Position numbers and translations under genes: made by a program
Part shown: in pieces, positions 61,134 through 64,000 of the stretch
Position numbering within the stretch: position 1 is the stretch's first letter
Layout: every line of letters starts with the position of its first letter
The notes under the pieces: model-generated
What the model was told of the DNA's origin: nothing
Database searches by the model: none
What the model saw: the letters and a program-made list of their open reading frames with translations, nothing else
Assembly (NCBI GenBank): GCA_013141385.1
Contig: JABFRB010000019.1
Span: 186,001-250,000, forward strand
Direction: 5' to 3'
Origin: Bacteroidales bacterium
Lineage (GTDB): Bacteria > Bacteroidota > Bacteroidia > Bacteroidales > Tenuifilaceae
Length of the DNA stretch: 64,000 nt

Positions 61134-61874
61134 ATGCGTTTCTTATACAGCCATTTAATTTGGGGATTATCTTTAATGCTTATGGTTTTAAGCACTTCGG
61201 CTCAGCAAAAAGTTTCCTTTGAATCTAAGGATGGTTTAATTATCACCGCCGATCTTTATGTCTCCTCAACGGAAAATCCTTATATAATACTTTTACATCA
61301 AGCGGGATATAGCCGAGGAGAGTATAAGGAAATTGCACCTAAACTTGTAAAGTTAGGCTATAATTGCTTAGCGTTGGATCAACGTTCTGGTGAGGAGGTT
61401 AACTTTATAAAAAATGAGACTGCGGCTAAAGCAAAGGAAAAAAATCTTTCAACAAATTACCTCGATGCTCTTCCCGATATCCATGCTGCAATTGACTATG
61501 TCAAGCAAAAGTCGAGTAAGCCCATTGTTCTTTGGGGTAGTTCTTATTCTGCATCGCTAAGTTTAATTGTTGCTTGTGAGGAACTTAAGGTTGGTGCATT
61601 AGTTGTTTTTTCGCCAGGCGAATACTTTGATCCGAAAAACTTTATTAAATCAAAGATCTCAAAGATTTCCATTCCTGTGCTTGCGCTATCTTCTAAAGAC
61701 GAGTATCCAGCAATGGTTGATATGTTTTCTGTTATTCCAAAATCTTTGGTAACAACATTTAAACCCACTACAGATTCTGGGAAGCATGGCTCAAAAGCTC
61801 TTTGGGAGTCAAATCCATCGAGCAAAGAATATTGGATGGCTGTAACCGTGTTCTTTAGTAAGTTAAAGAAATAG
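61134..61874 (+). CDS. Exported alpha/beta hydrolase
   Basis: A 246-residue alpha/beta-hydrolase of the dienelactone hydrolase-like type. Signal peptide 1-22 (ends STSAQQ). LLHQAGYSRGEY is the oxyanion region, the nucleophile is Ser in VLWGSSYSASLSL, and DSGKHGSKAL supplies the catalytic His; an Asp/Glu is in ALSSKDEYPAM. Substrate is unknown. It begins 9 bases after atpC on the same strand and is probably read with it, ending at a strong terminator, an arrangement without obvious functional meaning. Confidence 0.85.
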   Translation: MRFLYSHLIWGLSLMLMVLSTSAQQKVSFESKDGLIITADLYVSSTENPYIILLHQAGYSRGEYKEIAPKLVKLGYNCLALDQRSGEEVNFIKNETAAKAKEKNLSTNYLDALPDIHAAIDYVKQKSSKPIVLWGSSYSASLSLIVACEELKVGALVVFSPGEYFDPKNFIKSKISKISIPVLALSSKDEYPAMVDMFSVIPKSLVTTFKPTTDSGKHGSKALWESNPSSKEYWMAVTVFFSKLKK

Positions 61875-61895
61875 ATATTTTATACCAATCAAGAA

Positions 61896-61931
61896 ACATC
61901 CTTTGATTCAAAATCAGGGGATGTTTTTTTA
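61896..61931 (+). terminator. Terminator of the atpDC-hydrolase unit
   Basis: A 12-pair stem (ACATCCTTTGAT with ATCAGGGGATGT, two G-T pairs) and 5-base loop followed by TTTTTTATTTT. Confidence 0.88.
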
Positions 61932-61985
61932 TTTTAGCACAAAGAGTTGTTTCTTTGTATCCATATTTTAATCTTATACAAGTTA

Positions 61986-63272
61986 ATGCTGAAACGTTCG
62001 GATATAGAGGTAATGTCGCCTGCGGGCAACTTTGAATCCCTTATGGCTGCAATTCAGGGTGGCACAAATGCGGTTTATTTTGGCGTTGGTCATCTTAACA
62101 TGCGCGCAAAATCATCGGTTAATTTTGCCGTATCCGATTTAAAGGAAATTGTAAGGATTTGCAATGATAGCGGCATAAAGTCATATCTTACTGTAAATAC
62201 TGTCCTTTACGATAATGATTTACCCGCTGTTAAAGAATTACTTAAAGAAGCTCGTGTTGCAGGTGTTAGTGCAATAATTGCCTCCGATCAAGCGGCTTTG
62301 ATGTGCGCTTCTGAACTTGGACACGAAATACACCTCTCCACCCAACTCAATATTAGCAACCTTGAATCGTTAAAATTTTATTCTCATTGGGCTGATGTTG
62401 TTGTTCTAGCAAGGGAACTTTCCTTAGAGCAAATCTATGAGATATACCAAGGGATTGAAAGAGAAAATATAATAGGCCCATCAGGAAACAAAATTAAAAT
62501 TGAACTTTTTGTTCACGGAGCGCTATGCATGGCTATTTCGGGCAAATGCTACCTTAGTCTTCATCAGGAAAATATATCGGCAAATCGTGGAGCATGCCTT
62601 CAAATCTGTAGAAGATCATATACCGTTCAGGAATTTGAAACAGGCAAGCAGCTTGAGGTCGATAACGAGTATATCATGTCGCCTAAAGATTTGTGTACAA
62701 TAAACTTCCTAAATAAATTAATTGATGCCGGTGTTCGGGTGCTTAAGATTGAGGGCAGGGCTCGTGCTCCCGAGTACGTAAAAACCGTCACCCAATGCTA
62801 CAATGAAGCCGTTAATGCAATTTGCGATAATTCCTATACACCCGAGAAAATAAATGATTGGACAAATCGATTATCAACCGTGTTCAACAGAGGATTTTGG
62901 GATGGCTATTATCTTGGTCGTAAACTGGGAGAATGGAGCCACGTTTATGGTAGCCTTGCAACCGAAAGGAAAATATATTGCGGAAAAATCACCAACTACT
63001 TTTCTAATTTGGGCGTTGCAGAAGTTTCAATTGAAGCGCATGAACTTTACCTCAACGATAAAATTTTGATCATTGGCCCAACATCTGGAGTTATTGAAGA
63101 AACCGTTTCGGAAATAAGGGTTGATGAAAAACCTGCTCAATTTTGTCCAAAAGGAATAAAATGTTCTATACCTGTTAACACCACTGTAAGGCGAGCAGAT
63201 AAGTTGTATAGAGTAGTATCAGAGGAGGAACTTAAAAAATTGGGGGAAATTAGCAACAAGAAAAATTTTTAG
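61986..63272 (+). CDS. U32 family peptidase-like protein
   Basis: A 428-residue U32 protein. MSPAGNFESLMAAIQGGTNAVYFG at the N-terminus (read as SPAGNFESLMAA and GTNAVYFG) and ELFVHGALCMAISGKCYLS, followed by the SANRGACLQICRR cysteine cluster, define the family. Members modify RNA (RlhA, TrhP/YegQ hydroxylate 23S or tRNA) or act as peptidases; the four conserved cysteines suggest the RNA-modifying, Fe-S type. An upstream ATG (61947) would add 13 hydrophobic residues; the ATG at 61986 is preferred. The C-terminal domain binds RNA in known relatives. Confidence 0.9.
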   Translation: MLKRSDIEVMSPAGNFESLMAAIQGGTNAVYFGVGHLNMRAKSSVNFAVSDLKEIVRICNDSGIKSYLTVNTVLYDNDLPAVKELLKEARVAGVSAIIASDQAALMCASELGHEIHLSTQLNISNLESLKFYSHWADVVVLARELSLEQIYEIYQGIERENIIGPSGNKIKIELFVHGALCMAISGKCYLSLHQENISANRGACLQICRRSYTVQEFETGKQLEVDNEYIMSPKDLCTINFLNKLIDAGVRVLKIEGRARAPEYVKTVTQCYNEAVNAICDNSYTPEKINDWTNRLSTVFNRGFWDGYYLGRKLGEWSHVYGSLATERKIYCGKITNYFSNLGVAEVSIEAHELYLNDKILIIGPTSGVIEETVSEIRVDEKPAQFCPKGIKCSIPVNTTVRRADKLYRVVSEEELKKLGEISNKKNF

Positions 63273-63494
63273 GATAATCATTTCAAACAATATTTTCCAC
63301 TATGGTTAAATATATTTCGTGGTATTATATTTCTAAAAATTAAATAATTGTAGCAAAAACAAATATTCTGCATTTTTTCTGAAAGGAAAATTTATTCAAC
63401 CAACAAAATAAAATGTTAAATCATTTCATTAGATTAGTCTTTTTTATTACAGAAATGTAATCAAACCCCAAAAAATAAATTAAAGTAATTGATT
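63273..63494. other. AT-rich gap without recognisable features
   Basis: This 222-base region between the U32 gene and the barrel gene contains only low-complexity A/T stretches. I see no terminator or clear promoter. Confidence 0.5.
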
Positions 63495-64000
63495 ATGAAG
63501 AAATTTTTTCTCTTTTTTTTAGTGGTATTTGTTACAAGCATGTCAGCGTTCTCACAGGATACTCTCATTAGACTTAATGATGAAAGAATAATTTGTAAAA
63601 TTCAAAAGGAGGATGCCGCAGCAGTGCACTTCACTTTATATAAAAACGGCAAAAAATTCGACACCTTTCTTGATAAATCAGAGATAAAATCTATTATATA
63701 CGGAAACTCAGCATCTATGCAATCTAGCAATTTCGACAAAGTATCATTGGGTGCAGGTTTAGGTATGGATTTTGGCGGATTGGGACTAAATTTACTTGTC
63801 TATCCACAAAGGAATATTGGACTCTTCGGAGGTGTTGGGTATGCGTTTGCCGGAACAGGTTACAATATTGGGGCTAAGATTAGGTTTGTTTCAGAAAATA
63901 CAAAATCAAAAGCCACATTTTATGGTCTTGCAATGTATGGCTACAATGCTGCAATTTCTGTAACAAATGCAACCGAATTTAACAAACTATTTTATGGACC
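63495..64000 (+). CDS. Exported outer-membrane protein, N-terminal part
   Basis: The gene runs off the right edge; 168 residues are visible from ATG 63495. Signal peptide 1-22 (FFLFFLVVFVTSMSAFSQ). A short N-terminal domain with DTLIRLNDERIICKIQKE and KFDTFLDKSEIKSIIYG, a pattern common before Bacteroidota barrels, is followed by glycine-rich strands (LGAGLGMDFGGLGLNLLVY, GGVGYAFAGTGYNIGA) that look like an outer-membrane barrel. No specific function can be given. Confidence 0.8.
   Translation, partial: MKKFFLFFLVVFVTSMSAFSQDTLIRLNDERIICKIQKEDAAAVHFTLYKNGKKFDTFLDKSEIKSIIYGNSASMQSSNFDKVSLGAGLGMDFGGLGLNLLVYPQRNIGLFGGVGYAFAGTGYNIGAKIRFVSENTKSKATFYGLAMYGYNAAISVTNATEFNKLFYG

Overview
The window is a stretch of AT-rich chromosome from a Bacteroidota bacterium, most likely of the Bacteroidales and relatives. 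Evidence: type IX secretion sorting tails on a gingipain-like protease and on two endonucleases, two hybrid two-component sensors, TPR-coupled sensors, a DUF2723 (GT117) protein, an atpD-atpC pair, Bacteroidota-type promoters (TTTG, about 19 bases, TAnnTTTG) and a general absence of Shine-Dalgarno sequences. It is ordinary chromosome with three accessory islands.

Layout. 1-7.5 kb: the end of a minus-strand run (M48 protease, unknown protein, CvpA, polyprenyl synthase), then an ArsR regulator, QueD, DNA polymerase I and an AEC transporter. 7.8-11.3 kb: a charge-segregated small protein, a TPR hybrid histidine kinase and an Lrp/AsnC regulator. 11.4-15.4 kb: a lysine 2,3-aminomutase (kamA), two tandem D-Ala-D-Ala-ligase-like ATP-grasp enzymes and a GNAT acetyltransferase, all on the minus strand. 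This looks like an unassigned pathway built on beta-lysine. 15.7-19.2 kb: tRNA-Arg(CCT) and a tricorn-type protease.

19.3-25.2 kb: an eleven-gene bacterial microcompartment (BMC) operon of the sugar-phosphate type. It has two hexamer proteins, two trimer proteins (a CcmP-like gated one and a PduT-like one with the Fe-S cysteine motif), four pentamer proteins, a CoA-acylating aldehyde dehydrogenase, RpiB and DeoC. The predicted route is deoxyribose 5-phosphate to glyceraldehyde 3-phosphate plus acetaldehyde (DeoC), then acetaldehyde to acetyl-CoA (aldehyde dehydrogenase), inside a protein shell. Aldehyde dehydrogenase and DeoC both have N-terminal helices that look like encapsulation peptides. 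No alcohol dehydrogenase, phosphotransacylase or PduS is encoded here.

25.6-41 kb: MazG-like protein and Dtd; a 1763-residue C25 protease; a PAS hybrid kinase; a nested palindromic repeat; an ECF sigma factor with a likely self-recognised promoter, its membrane anti-sigma candidate and a barrel protein; a TPR protein ending in a decayed SpoIIE/PP2C domain; peptidase E. 41.2-42.2 kb: a lone LolD-type ATPase and a 44-residue double-glycine leader peptide gene with its own terminator. 42.4-47.1 kb: typA, then DUF177-rpmF-plsX-fabH. 47.1-55.9 kb: two tandem secreted endonuclease I genes, a formyl-THF cyclo-ligase, a large HExxH/barrel protein and a SUI1 factor. 56-64 kb: DUF2723 protein, atpDC, a hydrolase, a U32 peptidase and the start of an outer-membrane protein.

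The best candidates for something undescribed are the kamA/double ATP-grasp/GNAT cluster, the GG-leader peptide, and the unusual make-up of the microcompartment.
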